Of a stretch of DNA of 13,525 nucleotides, positions 1 to 7,920 are shown piece after piece (positions within the stretch are counted from its first letter, which is position 1; each line of letters starts with the position of its first letter). The stretch is taken from positions 1 to 13,525 of the forward strand of contig JAGWRL010000118.1 in NCBI GenBank assembly GCA_028876585.1. The letters are read 5' to 3'. The DNA comes from Pseudomonadota bacterium (lineage in GTDB: Bacteria > Pseudomonadota > Alphaproteobacteria > Rhizobiales > Beijerinckiaceae). The notes under the pieces are model-generated. The model had not been told where the DNA came from. It searched no databases and saw nothing but the letters and a program-made list of their open reading frames with translations. The position numbers and the translations under genes are program-made.

Positions 1-647
1 CGGAAGTGACCAAGATCAAGGCGTTCGGTTCGGCCGGCAAGAAGACGGCGGTGGTCTCAACCATCAACGGCGACGCCAACGTGCCGTTCTATAAGGAGCT
101 TGGCAATCAGGGCGTGAAGGCCACCGACATTCCCGTGGTCGCCTTCTCCGTCGGCGAGGAGGAACTCGCCGGCCTCGACACCAAGCCGCTGCTCGGCCAT
201 CTCGCGGCGTGGAACTATTTTGAATCGATCGACACGCCCGAGAACAAGGCCTTCATCGAGCAATGGCACGCCTTCACCAAGAACCCGAAGCGCACCACCA
301 ACGATCCGATGGAAGCGCATTACATCGGCTTCAACATGTGGGTGAAGGCGGTCGAGAAAGCCGGCTCCACCGACGCCGACAAGGTGATCGCGGCGCTGCC
401 GGGCACCGAGCAGAAGAACCTGACTGGCGGCACCGCCCAGATGCTGCCCAACCACCACATCACCAAGCCGGTGTTCATCGGCGAAATCCGCCCCGACGGC
501 CAGTTCGACGTGGTGTGGCAGACCAAGGGCCTCGTCCCCGGCGCCGCCTGGTCGCCCTTTCTCGAAGGTTCGAAGGACCTCGTCGCCGATTGGGTGGAGT
601 TGAAGTGCGGCAACTACAACAAGGTGTCGAAGAAGTGCGGCGGTTGA
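1..647 (+). CDS. urtA: UrtA, urea ABC transporter substrate-binding protein (3' part, start outside window)
   Basis: Periplasmic urea receptor that delivers urea to the UrtBC membrane channel. The reading frame is open from the window edge (first full codon at position 3) and ends in TGA at 645-647, so about 215 C-terminal residues are visible, roughly half of a usual UrtA of about 430 residues. The visible part is the type I periplasmic-binding fold of the branched-chain amino acid/amide receptor group. The stretch SVGEEELAGLDTKPLLGHLA followed by AWNYFES is highly typical of UrtA and separates it from LivK-type receptors. The C-terminus ends in CGNYNKVSKKCGG, whose two cysteines could form a disulfide in the periplasm (inference). 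It is the first visible gene of urtABCDE, followed by a 107-nt spacer before the urtB ATG. The family call is secure. The promoter and signal peptide lie outside the window. Confidence 0.95.
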   Translation, partial: EVTKIKAFGSAGKKTAVVSTINGDANVPFYKELGNQGVKATDIPVVAFSVGEEELAGLDTKPLLGHLAAWNYFESIDTPENKAFIEQWHAFTKNPKRTTNDPMEAHYIGFNMWVKAVEKAGSTDADKVIAALPGTEQKNLTGGTAQMLPNHHITKPVFIGEIRPDGQFDVVWQTKGLVPGAAWSPFLEGSKDLVADWVELKCGNYNKVSKKCGG

Positions 648-679
648 CGGCCTCGGCCTGAACCGCCGCAATCAAATGA

Positions 680-698
680 GGAAGCGCGCGCCGCTTCC
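680..698 (+). promoter_or_regulatory. Intercistronic hairpin 1, urtA-urtB spacer
   Basis: A perfect 7-bp stem, GGAAGCG (680-686) with CGCTTCC (692-698), closes a CGCGC loop. The left arm can alternatively pair further out, as GAGGAAG (678-684) with CTTCCTC (700-706), so two exclusive folds are possible. No T-run follows, so it is not a classic intrinsic terminator. Hairpins placed after a binding-protein gene in ABC operons often protect the upstream mRNA 3' end and raise receptor levels relative to permease. That role here is inference. Confidence 0.5.
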
Positions 699-712
699 CC
701 TTCCTCACGTTC

Positions 713-749
713 GCGGTGCGCCGCCGAGCAGCCAACCGGGGCGCACCGC
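713..749 (+). promoter_or_regulatory. Intercistronic hairpin 2, likely masks the urtB translation start region
   Basis: A perfect 10-bp inverted repeat, GCGGTGCGCC (713-722) and GGCGCACCGC (740-749), is separated by a 17-nt loop. The right arm ends five bases before the urtB ATG at 755 and covers most of the only purine-rich stretch (GGGGCG, 738-743) that could serve as a ribosome binding site. As RNA it would limit urtB initiation and lower permease output relative to UrtA. The repeat is seen directly; the translational role is inferred. Confidence 0.55.
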
Positions 750-754
750 CAATC

Positions 755-2398
755 ATGACGCTTGCAATTGAAGTGACGAACGGACGGGCGCGTTCAATTG
801 ATCCTCAACGCCTGCGCGGCGCGCTCGCCTTGCTGCTGTTCGTCCTCTCGCTCTCGCTGCCGAGCGCGGCCTTCGCCGACGCGCTCGACGACGCTTTCAG
901 CAAACTCTTCGCTGACAAATTCCCGCAGACCGAGCAGGCGATCGTCGCCATCGCCGCCGCCGCGCCGCCACATGGCGCCGAGATGCTGGACGCGCTGCGC
1001 GACGGCCGTCTGTATGTCAACGCCGACGAGAAGCGCGTCGTCTACAAGTCGATCGGCGGCGACGCGTTCGACGCGAGGACGGGCGCCAAAGTCGGCAATA
1101 TCGAGGGTTTCCGCAAGGTGCGCGTCAACAATGGCGTCCGCCGCGCGCTCGATGCGGCGATGGGCGCGCTCGGCGTCGGCGCCGTCGAGCCCGAGCGTCG
1201 CATCCACGCCGCGCACGAGTTGTTCAACAATCCCAATCCGACGGCGCTGCCGATCATCGACGCGCAACTCGCCAAGGAGAATGACGTTGACGCCAAAGCG
1301 GCGCTGGAGCAGGCGCGCGCGGCCATCGTCGCCGCGACGCCGGAGGCCTCCAACGCCGACGCGCTGCGCGCCGTCGCGGCGCTCGCCGCGCGCGGCGACA
1401 AGGCGGCCGAGAATCATCTCGTCGCCCTCGTCGCCAAGCGTGACGATCCGGCGATCCACAAGGCGGCCGACGCGGCGATCGCGCGCATCGACCGTTCGTT
1501 GTTTCTCTGGGGTCTGGCGCAAAATGGTTGGTATGGGCTGTCGGCGGCCTCGGTGCTGTTGCTCGCTGCGATCGGGCTCGCCATCACCTTCGGCGTGATG
1601 GGCGTCATCAACATGGCGCATGGCGAGATGGTGATGCTCGGCGCCTATTCGACTTATCTGATGCAATTGTTGCTGCCGCCGTCGTTGGCGAATTGGTCCG
1701 TGCCGCTGGCCCTGCCGCTGGCCTTCGTCGTCTCCGCGCTCGCCGGCGTCGTCATCGAGCGCCTCGTGGTGCGCTACCTCTATGCGCGGCCGCTCGACAC
1801 CTTGCTGGCGACCTGGGGCGTTTCGTTGATCCTGCAACAGGCGGTGCGAACCGCGTTCGGCGCCAGCAACCGGCAGGTCTATTCGCCGCCCTTCCTCTCC
1901 GGCGCCTATCATTGGGGCGGATTGGAGATCACCAACAACCGGCTCTGGATCATCCTCTTGTCGGGCGCGGTGTTCGCCGCGCTGCTGTTCATCCTGCGCG
2001 CCACCTCGTTCGGCCTGCAAATGCGCGCGGTGACGCAGAACCGCCGCATGGCCTCGGCGATGGGGATATCGACCGCGCGCGTCGACATGCTCGCGTTCGC
2101 GCTCGGCTCGGGCGTCGCGGGGATCGCTGGCGTCGCGATGTCGCAGATCGACAATGTCTCGCCCAATCTGGGGCAGGGCTATATCATCGACAGTTTCATG
2201 GTTGTGGTGTTCGGCGGCGTCGGCAATCTCTGGGGCGCGGCGCTCGGCGCGCTGACGCTCGGCCTCGCCAACAAGATACTGGAGCCGATCATCGGCGCGG
2301 TGCAGGGGCAAATCCTTTTGCTGGTGTTTATCATCCTGTTCATCCAGAAGCGGCCGCGCGGCCTGTTTGCTCAAAAGGGCCGGGCGGTGGAATCGTGA
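755..2398 (+). CDS. urtB: UrtB, urea ABC transporter permease with secreted N-terminal extension
   Basis: One of the two membrane subunits of the urea importer, 547 residues from the ATG at 755. A GTG at 716 in the same frame was not chosen: it lies inside a hairpin stem and adds 13 residues before an already long n-region. Residues 22-36 are a hydrophobic signal segment, with a likely cleavage site near AFA/DA (41/42). Residues about 42-245 form a charged, alanine-rich helical extension; the part around 140-245 looks like HEAT-type helix pairs. From about residue 250 onward is the LivH-type permease core with several membrane helices, including the family stretch GVINMAHGEMVMLGAY (283-298). 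The long form with an extension is usual for UrtB and explains why it far exceeds a ~300-residue LivH. Its TGA overlaps the urtC GTG (GTGA), so the two are probably translationally coupled. Confidence 0.93.
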   Translation: MTLAIEVTNGRARSIDPQRLRGALALLLFVLSLSLPSAAFADALDDAFSKLFADKFPQTEQAIVAIAAAAPPHGAEMLDALRDGRLYVNADEKRVVYKSIGGDAFDARTGAKVGNIEGFRKVRVNNGVRRALDAAMGALGVGAVEPERRIHAAHELFNNPNPTALPIIDAQLAKENDVDAKAALEQARAAIVAATPEASNADALRAVAALAARGDKAAENHLVALVAKRDDPAIHKAADAAIARIDRSLFLWGLAQNGWYGLSAASVLLLAAIGLAITFGVMGVINMAHGEMVMLGAYSTYLMQLLLPPSLANWSVPLALPLAFVVSALAGVVIERLVVRYLYARPLDTLLATWGVSLILQQAVRTAFGASNRQVYSPPFLSGAYHWGGLEITNNRLWIILLSGAVFAALLFILRATSFGLQMRAVTQNRRMASAMGISTARVDMLAFALGSGVAGIAGVAMSQIDNVSPNLGQGYIIDSFMVVVFGGVGNLWGAALGALTLGLANKILEPIIGAVQGQILLLVFIILFIQKRPRGLFAQKGRAVES

Positions 2399-3486
2399 GC
2401 GACGCCCTTGACCGCGCCGGCTGGATATTTGTCGCCATCATGGCGCTAGCGGCGGTGCTCGTGCCGTTTGCGGCGCTTGCGACGCCGGACGGTTCGGCGG
2501 CGCATATGCCCAGTTATCTGGTGCAACTGTTCGGCAAATATCTATGCTACGCCATCCTCGCCATCGCGCTCGATCTGGTGTGGGGCTATTGCGGCATCCT
2601 GTCGCTCGGCCACGGCGCCTTCTTCGCGCTTGGCGGCTATGCGATGGGCATGTATCTGATGCGCCAGGTCGGCGCGCGCGGCGTCTACGCCAATCCGCTG
2701 CTGCCGGATTTCATGGTGTTCCTGAACTGGCAATCCTTGCCGGTCGCCTGGTGGGGGTTCGAGTCCTTCGCGTACGCGATGCTGATGGTGGCGCTGGTTC
2801 CCGGCCTGCTCGCGCTGGCGTTCGGTTGGTTCGCGTTCCGCTCGCGCGTGACGGGCGTTTATCTCTCGATCATCACGCAGGCGATGACGTTCGCGCTGTT
2901 CAAGGAATTCTTCCGCAACGACTTCGGCTTCGGCGGCAACAACGGGCTCACCGACTTCAAGGACATTCTCGGGCTGCCGCTGCAATCGGAGGCGGTGAAA
3001 GCGGGCTTGTTCTCGCTGACGGCGCTGTTCGTGATCCTCAGCTATCTCGTCTCGCGCGCGATCGTGCGCTCCAAATACGGCAAGGCGCTGATCGCGACGC
3101 GCGACGCGGAGAGCCGGATGCGGTTCCTGGGCTATCGGGTCGCGAACATCAAGCTGTTCGCCTTCGTCGTTTCGGCCGTGATGGCGGGCGTCGGCGGCGC
3201 ACTCTATGTGCCGCAGGTCGGCATCATCAACCCGTCCGAATTCGCGCCCGGCAACTCGATCGAGGCGGCGATCTGGGTCGCGGTCGGCGGGCGCGGCACG
3301 CTGGTTGGCGCGGCGATCGGCGCCATTGCGGTCAATTTCGCCAAGACCTATTTCACTGGCGCGCTGCCCGACTATTGGTTGTTCGCGCTCGGGGCGTTGT
3401 TTGTCGGCGTCACGCTGTTTTTCCCCGCCGGCCTGATGGGGGCGCTCACCTGGCGCAGGCGGGCGCCGAAGGGGAGCCAGCCATGA
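2395..3486 (+). CDS. urtC: UrtC, urea ABC transporter permease
   Basis: Second membrane subunit of the urea importer, LivM-like, 363 residues. The start is a GTG at 2395 that overlaps the urtB stop by four bases, with GGTGG at 2386-2390 as a modest ribosome binding site. This start gives the expected product beginning MSDALDRAGW; longer readings in this frame run back through urtB and were discarded. A first membrane helix spans about residues 10-30. Family stretches include GYCGILSLGHGAFFALGGY (64-82) and GGNNGLTDF (180-188), the latter characteristic of UrtC/LivM proteins. Further helices continue to near the C-terminus, which ends in a short basic tail (WRRRAPKGSQP). The stop overlaps the urtD ATG by four bases (ATGA). 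Length is normal for the family. Confidence 0.94.
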   Translation: MSDALDRAGWIFVAIMALAAVLVPFAALATPDGSAAHMPSYLVQLFGKYLCYAILAIALDLVWGYCGILSLGHGAFFALGGYAMGMYLMRQVGARGVYANPLLPDFMVFLNWQSLPVAWWGFESFAYAMLMVALVPGLLALAFGWFAFRSRVTGVYLSIITQAMTFALFKEFFRNDFGFGGNNGLTDFKDILGLPLQSEAVKAGLFSLTALFVILSYLVSRAIVRSKYGKALIATRDAESRMRFLGYRVANIKLFAFVVSAVMAGVGGALYVPQVGIINPSEFAPGNSIEAAIWVAVGGRGTLVGAAIGAIAVNFAKTYFTGALPDYWLFALGALFVGVTLFFPAGLMGALTWRRRAPKGSQP

Positions 3487-4244
3487 GCGAGGACGACGCC
3501 AGGCTCACCTCGTCGCTACTCTATCTCGACGACGTGCAGGTGAGTTTTGACGGCTATCGCGCGCTGCGCGGTCTGTCGCTGGTGCTGGCGCCGGGCGAGA
3601 TGCGGGCGATCATCGGCCCCAACGGCGCTGGCAAGACGACGATGATGGACGTCATCACCGGCAAGACGCGGCCTGACGTCGGCGAGGTCTATTTCGAGGG
3701 ACGCCATGACCTCACCAGGCTTGACGAGGCCGAGATCGCCACCCTTGGCGTCGGCCGGAAATTCCAGAAGCCGACCGTGTTCGAGAACCATACCGTCAAC
3801 GACAACATCCTTCTCGCCGCCAAGGCGTCACGCGGCGTGCGGGCTTTGCTCGGCGCGCGCCCAACGGCGCAGTCCAATCAAGCGATCCGGCGCATTCTGG
3901 AGCGCACACGGCTGACCGATGTTCGCAACTGGCGCGCCGGCGCGCTCAGTCACGGGCAGAAGCAATGGTTGGAGATCGGCATGCTGCTGGCGCAGGACCC
4001 CAAGCTGTTGCTCGTCGATGAACCGGTGGCGGGGATGACCGACGCCGAGACCGCCGAGACCGCGGCGATGCTGAAAGAAATCGCCAAAGAGCATTCGGTT
4101 GTGGTGGTCGAGCACGACATGGCGTTCGTGCGCGAACTCGACGTCAAGGTGACGGTGCTGCACGAGGGCGCGGTGCTGGCGGAGGGCTCGCTCGATCAGG
4201 TGAGCGCCGACGAGCGCGTCGTCGAAGTCTATCTTGGACGCTAG
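3483..4244 (+). CDS. urtD: UrtD, urea ABC transporter ATP-binding protein
   Basis: Cytoplasmic ATPase of the urea importer, LivG-like, 253 residues. The ATG at 3483 overlaps the urtC stop and has a strong ribosome binding site, AAGGGGAG at 3469-3476, six bases upstream. All nucleotide-binding motifs are intact: Walker A GPNGAGKTT (45-53), Q-loop glutamine in GRKFQKP (Q95), ABC signature LSHGQ (155-159), Walker B LLLVDEP (175-181) and H-loop histidine H211. LSHGQ rather than LSGGQ is common in UrtD. It should pair with UrtE to drive uptake through UrtB and UrtC. The next gene, urtE, starts six bases after the stop. Confidence 0.94.
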   Translation: MSEDDARLTSSLLYLDDVQVSFDGYRALRGLSLVLAPGEMRAIIGPNGAGKTTMMDVITGKTRPDVGEVYFEGRHDLTRLDEAEIATLGVGRKFQKPTVFENHTVNDNILLAAKASRGVRALLGARPTAQSNQAIRRILERTRLTDVRNWRAGALSHGQKQWLEIGMLLAQDPKLLLVDEPVAGMTDAETAETAAMLKEIAKEHSVVVVEHDMAFVRELDVKVTVLHEGAVLAEGSLDQVSADERVVEVYLGR

Positions 4245-4250
4245 GGACCC

Positions 4251-4946
4251 ATGCTGAAGGTCGAAAACGTCAATCTGTTCTACGGCGCGGCGCAGGCGTT
4301 GCGCGCGGTTTCGCTGTCGGCGGCGCCCGGCCGCGTCACTTGTGTGCTCGGTCGCAACGGCGTGGGCAAATCGTCGCTGATGCGCGCCATCGTCGGGCAT
4401 CAACCGATTCGCGATGGCGCGATTCGGTGGCGGGACGACGAGATCTCCGCGCTGCCGGCTTACGTAAGGGCGCGCAAGGGCCTGGGCTATGTTCCGCAAG
4501 GACGCGAGATCTTTCCGCTGCTGACGGTGTGGGAGAACTTGCAGACCGGGTTGGTCGCGCAGTCGCGCGACAAGCGGACGATGGACGATGAAATATTCAA
4601 CCTGTTTCCGGTGCTGCGCGACATGCTCGGCCGTCGCGGCGGCGATCTCTCCGGCGGGCAGCAACAGCAACTCGCCATTGCGCGCGCATTGTTGACGCGG
4701 CCGAAACTGTTGATTCTGGACGAACCGACCGAGGGCATTCAGCCGTCGATCATCCGCGACATCGGGCGAGCGATCCTCTATCTGCGTCAACGCGGCGATC
4801 TTGCGATCCTGATCGTTGAGCAATATTTCGAATGGGCGCGCGATCTCGCCGACGATTACATCGTGATGGACCGCGGCGCGGTGGTGCTGGCGGGCGAACG
4901 TAAGGATATGGTTGAAGCTGACGTGCGGAAGCGGCTGGCTGTTTAA
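4251..4946 (+). CDS. urtE: UrtE, urea ABC transporter ATP-binding protein
   Basis: Second ATPase of the urea importer, LivF-like, 231 residues. The ATG at 4251 follows AGGGA (4243-4247), which overlaps the urtD stop codon. Motifs in order: Walker A GRNGVGKSS (34-42), Q-loop in GYVPQGREIFP (about 79-89), signature LSGGQ (133-137) and Walker B LLILDEP (153-159). The H-loop position reads VEQ, glutamine instead of histidine, as is usual in LivF/UrtE proteins, so this is not a defect. It completes urtABCDE. No convincing terminator follows in the 78-nt spacer, so transcription may continue into the GGDEF gene. Confidence 0.94.
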   Translation: MLKVENVNLFYGAAQALRAVSLSAAPGRVTCVLGRNGVGKSSLMRAIVGHQPIRDGAIRWRDDEISALPAYVRARKGLGYVPQGREIFPLLTVWENLQTGLVAQSRDKRTMDDEIFNLFPVLRDMLGRRGGDLSGGQQQQLAIARALLTRPKLLILDEPTEGIQPSIIRDIGRAILYLRQRGDLAILIVEQYFEWARDLADDYIVMDRGAVVLAGERKDMVEADVRKRLAV

Positions 4947-5024
4947 CCACGTCGCGACAAAAAGCCGGGGCGCGGGGCTGCGCACAAGGTTGGAGTAAGT
5001 CGGCGCGGTCAGTGTCGGCGCCCG

Positions 5025-6041
5025 ATGGCTGATCTCATCGATACCGTCGCTAGTCTGATTGACGAGCGCGACCGCGAAGACCTCGAGGTGACGCTGGCGC
5101 GCGCCACCTTCGAGATGTCGCGGGCGCGCGCGTTGACGTTCTGGCGCGTGTTCCGTCGCGTCGACGGTGTCTGGCTGCGCAAGCGCCTCATGCTGCCCGA
5201 AACCTTTGAACCCGCGGAGACGGTGGAAGACGACGTGCCGCTGGTCGCCGCGTCGGAATGTCTGCGGCTCGCCTATGAGAGCAGGAATGTGGTGCGCTGG
5301 CGCGACCGTCCGGGATGTCCCAAGGGGTGCGCGCTGCCGGTGCAGGGGGCCAACGAAGTACTGGGCCTGATTGAAATTGCAGTTGATGCCGATCTCGATC
5401 GCCACCGGCTGGCCGCGCTCGCCGGTATGCTCAGAATCTACCGCAGCCATCAGGCCGCGCTCGACTATGGCGACATCGACGAGTTGACGCGGTTGGCCAA
5501 CCGAAGAACTTTCGATGATCAGTTCGCCCGCTTTGTGCAGGCGGAGGCGCGTCGTCACGGCGTGCGGCGGATCGCCGATGGATGGGGAGCGCGTTCGCAT
5601 CTCGGCGTCGCCGACATCGACTTCTTCAAACAGGTCAACGATCGCTTCGGCCATCCCTACGGCGACGAGGTGTTGGTGTTGTTTTCGCGCCTTATGCGCG
5701 ACACGTTCCGCGACACAGACAAGTTGTTCCGCTTCGGCGGCGAGGAATTCGTCATCCTGATGTCGAATTCTACGCTCGACGATGCGCTGGCGGCGTTCGA
5801 GCGTTTTCGCGCGGCCGTGGAGGCCTACCACTTTCCGCAGGTCGGGCAGGTGACGGTCAGTATTGGCGTGACGTCGCTGCGGTTGCACGACAACGGCTCG
5901 GCCGCGTTTGGGCGGGCCGATCAGGCGCTCTACGCCGCCAAGCGCCGGGGTCGAAACCGGATCATGCTGCATGAGGCGTTGCAGGAATCCCCGGCGCTCG
6001 AATCGATGCGCAAGGCGTCGTCGGAGATCGAGTTGTTCTGA
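5025..6041 (+). CDS. Soluble GGDEF-domain diguanylate cyclase with GAF-like N-terminus
   Basis: Predicted to make cyclic di-GMP from two GTP; 338 residues, no membrane segment or signal peptide, so cytoplasmic. The C-terminal half is a complete GGDEF domain: entry motif DELTRLANRR (152-161), metal-site stretch DIDFFKQVND (197-206), active site GGEEF (238-242), and an RxxD inhibitory site, RDTD (229-232), exactly five residues before the active site, so product feedback is expected. Residues about 60-145 have a GAF-like pattern (ALPVQGANEVLGLIEI, 103-118), suggesting a small-molecule or redox input; this is a weak assignment and the ligand is unknown. There is no EAL domain. The ATG at 5025 has only a poor ribosome binding site, but no other in-frame start lies nearby. 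It follows urtE by 78 nt on the same strand and converges on atzF with six bases between stops. Its link to urea metabolism rests on position alone. Confidence 0.88.
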   Translation: MADLIDTVASLIDERDREDLEVTLARATFEMSRARALTFWRVFRRVDGVWLRKRLMLPETFEPAETVEDDVPLVAASECLRLAYESRNVVRWRDRPGCPKGCALPVQGANEVLGLIEIAVDADLDRHRLAALAGMLRIYRSHQAALDYGDIDELTRLANRRTFDDQFARFVQAEARRHGVRRIADGWGARSHLGVADIDFFKQVNDRFGHPYGDEVLVLFSRLMRDTFRDTDKLFRFGGEEFVILMSNSTLDDALAAFERFRAAVEAYHFPQVGQVTVSIGVTSLRLHDNGSAAFGRADQALYAAKRRGRNRIMLHEALQESPALESMRKASSEIELF

Positions 6042-6047
6042 CGCGGC

Positions 6048-7820
6048 TCAACCCTGCGCGAGATAGGCGCGCCAACCGCCGAAGTGCGAAATGTCGTGCG
6101 CGCCCTCGGTCGCCGCCGCTTCAACCAGAAAGCCCTTCGTGACGGCGCCGTCGGCGAAGCGCAATACGCCGATTCCAAGCGGAGCCGGGATGTTGGCGAC
6201 GAAGGCGCCGAACGCAGCCGGCTCAAGCGACCAGATCTCCGTCGCAATCGCGGCGCCCTGGCCATCGGCGACGCGCAGCAGGCCGGGCTTCGGCGGCGTC
6301 GCGCCCGGCAGCGCGAACAATCGGTAGTCGTGCGTAGTCGTCGCGGCGCGCACGAATTTGGCCCCGAGTCCGACGAGTTCGCGGTTGAGCGGCAACCCCG
6401 TGAGATGCGCGCCGACCACGGCGAGTTCAATCCGCCCCCGCGCGGGCGACAGCGCCGGCGCGGGGGCGGGCGTTAGCCCTGTCGCGCCCATCGGCGCGCC
6501 GGAGCGCGCCTGGATCAACGCCGCGAGCCCCGCCAGCACGCCGTCAGTTCCGTTCGGCGCGATCAGCGTCACGCTCGATGGCAGGCCGTCGCCACGCATT
6601 CCCGCGGGAGCGGCGATGGCGGCGAGATCAAGCAGGTTGACGAAATTGGTGTAGGTCCCGAGCCGCGAGTTCAACCGGACGGGATCAGCCAGCACTTCGG
6701 CGACGGTGTAGAGGCGCGGCGCCGTCGGCGTGAGCATCACGTCGAAGTCGCGCCACGCCGCTTCGGTTGTCCGTCGCAGCGCGGCCAGTTTGTAGAAGGC
6801 CTCGAAGGCGGACGCGGCGTCGAATTTGCGCGCCCCTTCGATGATGGCGCGGGTGACGGGATGCAGCGCCTCCGGGTTGCTCTCAATCAGCGGCCTGGTT
6901 GCAGCGTAGCGCTCGGCGACCCACGGGCCGTCGTAAAGCAGGTGGGCAGCCTCGGCGAACGGGGCGAAATCGAATTCGACCAAAGTGAACCCCAGCGCCG
7001 CGACAGTGGCGACGTCGCGAGCGAACGCGGCCTGCGCCTCGGAATCGCCGAAAAACTCCAGCGTGTTGGGTATGCCGACGCGCAACCCGTCGGGGTTGAT
7101 CAACTCGGGCGGGGGACAGCGGCGGGCATAGGCGTCGGCCCGATCATACATCGCGGCGGCCTGAAAGACAGCGAAAGCGTCGACGACGTCGAGGGCGAAT
7201 ATCGAGATCGTGTCGAGCGTGCGGCACGCGGGCACGACGCCGCTCGACGACAATGCGCCCAGGCTCGGTTTCAGGCCGACGATGCCGTTGAACGCCGCCG
7301 GCGCCCGTCCCGAGCCCGCCGTATCGGTGCCGAGCGCGAACGGCACGAGCCCGGCGCCGACCGCGGCGGCCGAGCCGGAGCTGGAGCCGCCGGGGATGAG
7401 ATCGGCGCGCAGGGCGTTGCGCGGCGCGCCATAGGGTGAGCGCACGCCAACCAGGCCGGTGGCGAACTGGTCAAGATTGGTCTTGCCGATCGGGATCGCG
7501 CCCGCCTCAACCAGACGCTGAACAACGAAAGCGGAGCGCTCCGGCATATAGGCGAAGGCGGGACAGGCGGCGGTGGTCGGCAATCCCGCGACATCGATAT
7601 TGTCCTTGATCGCGAAGGGCGCCCCAAACAACGGCTTGCCCTCAGGGCCCTGCGCCGTCAGCCGCCGCGCATCGGCGAGCGCCTCGCTCAGCGGGCGCAG
7701 GGTGATGAACAAGGCGGCGTCATCATGCGCGGCGATGCGGGCGTAAGTCTCCTCAATCGTCTGCGCCGGCGATTTGCCTGAGCGGTGCGCCGCGATCGTC
7801 GCGGCCAATGTCATGGTCAT
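6048..7820 (-). CDS. atzF: Allophanate hydrolase (AtzF type)
   Basis: Hydrolyses allophanate (urea-1-carboxylate) to ammonia and CO2; 590 residues, close to the ~605 of Pseudomonas AtzF. The start at 7820 was chosen because AAGGGG precedes it by a normal distance on the minus strand; an in-frame ATG at 7919 adds a basic, low-complexity tail and lacks such a site. Residues about 1-440 are an amidase-signature domain with the Ser-cisSer-Lys triad: K72 (in FAIKDNID), S146 (in GGSSSGS) and S170 (in GTDTAGS). The spacings of 74 and 24 residues equal those known for AtzF (K91, S165, S189). Residues about 455-590 form the extra C-terminal domain that separates allophanate hydrolases from plain amidases. 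No urea carboxylase gene lies beside it, so here its substrate most likely comes from BiuH. It is divergent from the importer/biuH operon, with a shared 277-bp control region. Confidence 0.93.
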   Translation of the reverse strand: MTMTLAATIAAHRSGKSPAQTIEETYARIAAHDDAALFITLRPLSEALADARRLTAQGPEGKPLFGAPFAIKDNIDVAGLPTTAACPAFAYMPERSAFVVQRLVEAGAIPIGKTNLDQFATGLVGVRSPYGAPRNALRADLIPGGSSSGSAAAVGAGLVPFALGTDTAGSGRAPAAFNGIVGLKPSLGALSSSGVVPACRTLDTISIFALDVVDAFAVFQAAAMYDRADAYARRCPPPELINPDGLRVGIPNTLEFFGDSEAQAAFARDVATVAALGFTLVEFDFAPFAEAAHLLYDGPWVAERYAATRPLIESNPEALHPVTRAIIEGARKFDAASAFEAFYKLAALRRTTEAAWRDFDVMLTPTAPRLYTVAEVLADPVRLNSRLGTYTNFVNLLDLAAIAAPAGMRGDGLPSSVTLIAPNGTDGVLAGLAALIQARSGAPMGATGLTPAPAPALSPARGRIELAVVGAHLTGLPLNRELVGLGAKFVRAATTTHDYRLFALPGATPPKPGLLRVADGQGAAIATEIWSLEPAAFGAFVANIPAPLGIGVLRFADGAVTKGFLVEAAATEGAHDISHFGGWRAYLAQG

Positions 7821-7849
7821 GCGTGTCCCCTTCGCGGCCGCGCTCATTT

Positions 7850-7897
7850 CAGCGCGCCGACGGCGACGATGCAAGCCGCGCGCTAGCCGGCGCGCTG
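7850..7897. repeat. 10-bp inverted repeat overlapping the atzF promoter region
   Basis: CAGCGCGCCG (7850-7859) is repeated in inverted orientation as CGGCGCGCTG (7888-7897), 28 bases apart. Further AGCGCGC copies occur on the minus strand at 7879-7885 and on the plus strand at 7951-7957. The repeat brackets the leftward -24/-12-like element, a place where a regulator could act. GC-rich sequence makes such words frequent, so function is uncertain. Confidence 0.35.
7870..7885 (-). promoter_or_regulatory. Degenerate sigma-54-like promoter facing atzF
   Basis: On the minus strand, reading from 7885 to 7870, the sequence is TAGCGCGCGGCTTGCA. Compared with TGGCAC-N5-TTGCA, the -12 part is perfect and the AG/GC spacing of ten bases is exact, but the invariant -24 GG is AG and one A is G. 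A start near 7859 would leave a leader of about 39 nt. The lost GG makes this weak evidence. Confidence 0.3.
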
Positions 7898-7920
7898 CTT
7901 TCGCCCAAGTTTTATGCATC

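Noticed and set aside
716..754. GTG at 716 as the urtB start
   Set aside because: It lies inside a hairpin arm and adds 13 basic residues before the signal peptide; the ATG at 755 is more natural, although its ribosome binding site is also weak.
794..2374. 526-residue minus-strand frame opposite urtB
   Set aside because: Arg/Asp/His-rich shadow of the urtB codons without any family pattern.
4947..5024. Terminator or promoter between urtE and the GGDEF gene
   Set aside because: Only a GTCGCGAC palindrome without loop (4951-4958) and an 8-bp direct repeat, GTCGGCGC (4999-5006 and 5014-5021), are present; no stem plus T-run and no clear -35/-10 pair.
3828..5972. 714-residue open frame on the minus strand opposite urtD, urtE and the GGDEF gene
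   Set aside because: Composition is Arg/His/Gln-rich with no recognisable domain, and it is antisense to three genes with clear motifs; a GC-rich shadow frame.
7821..7919. In-frame ATG at 7919 as a longer atzF start
   Set aside because: The added 33 residues are Arg-rich and unlike AtzF N-termini, while the ATG at 7820 has AAGGGG just upstream.
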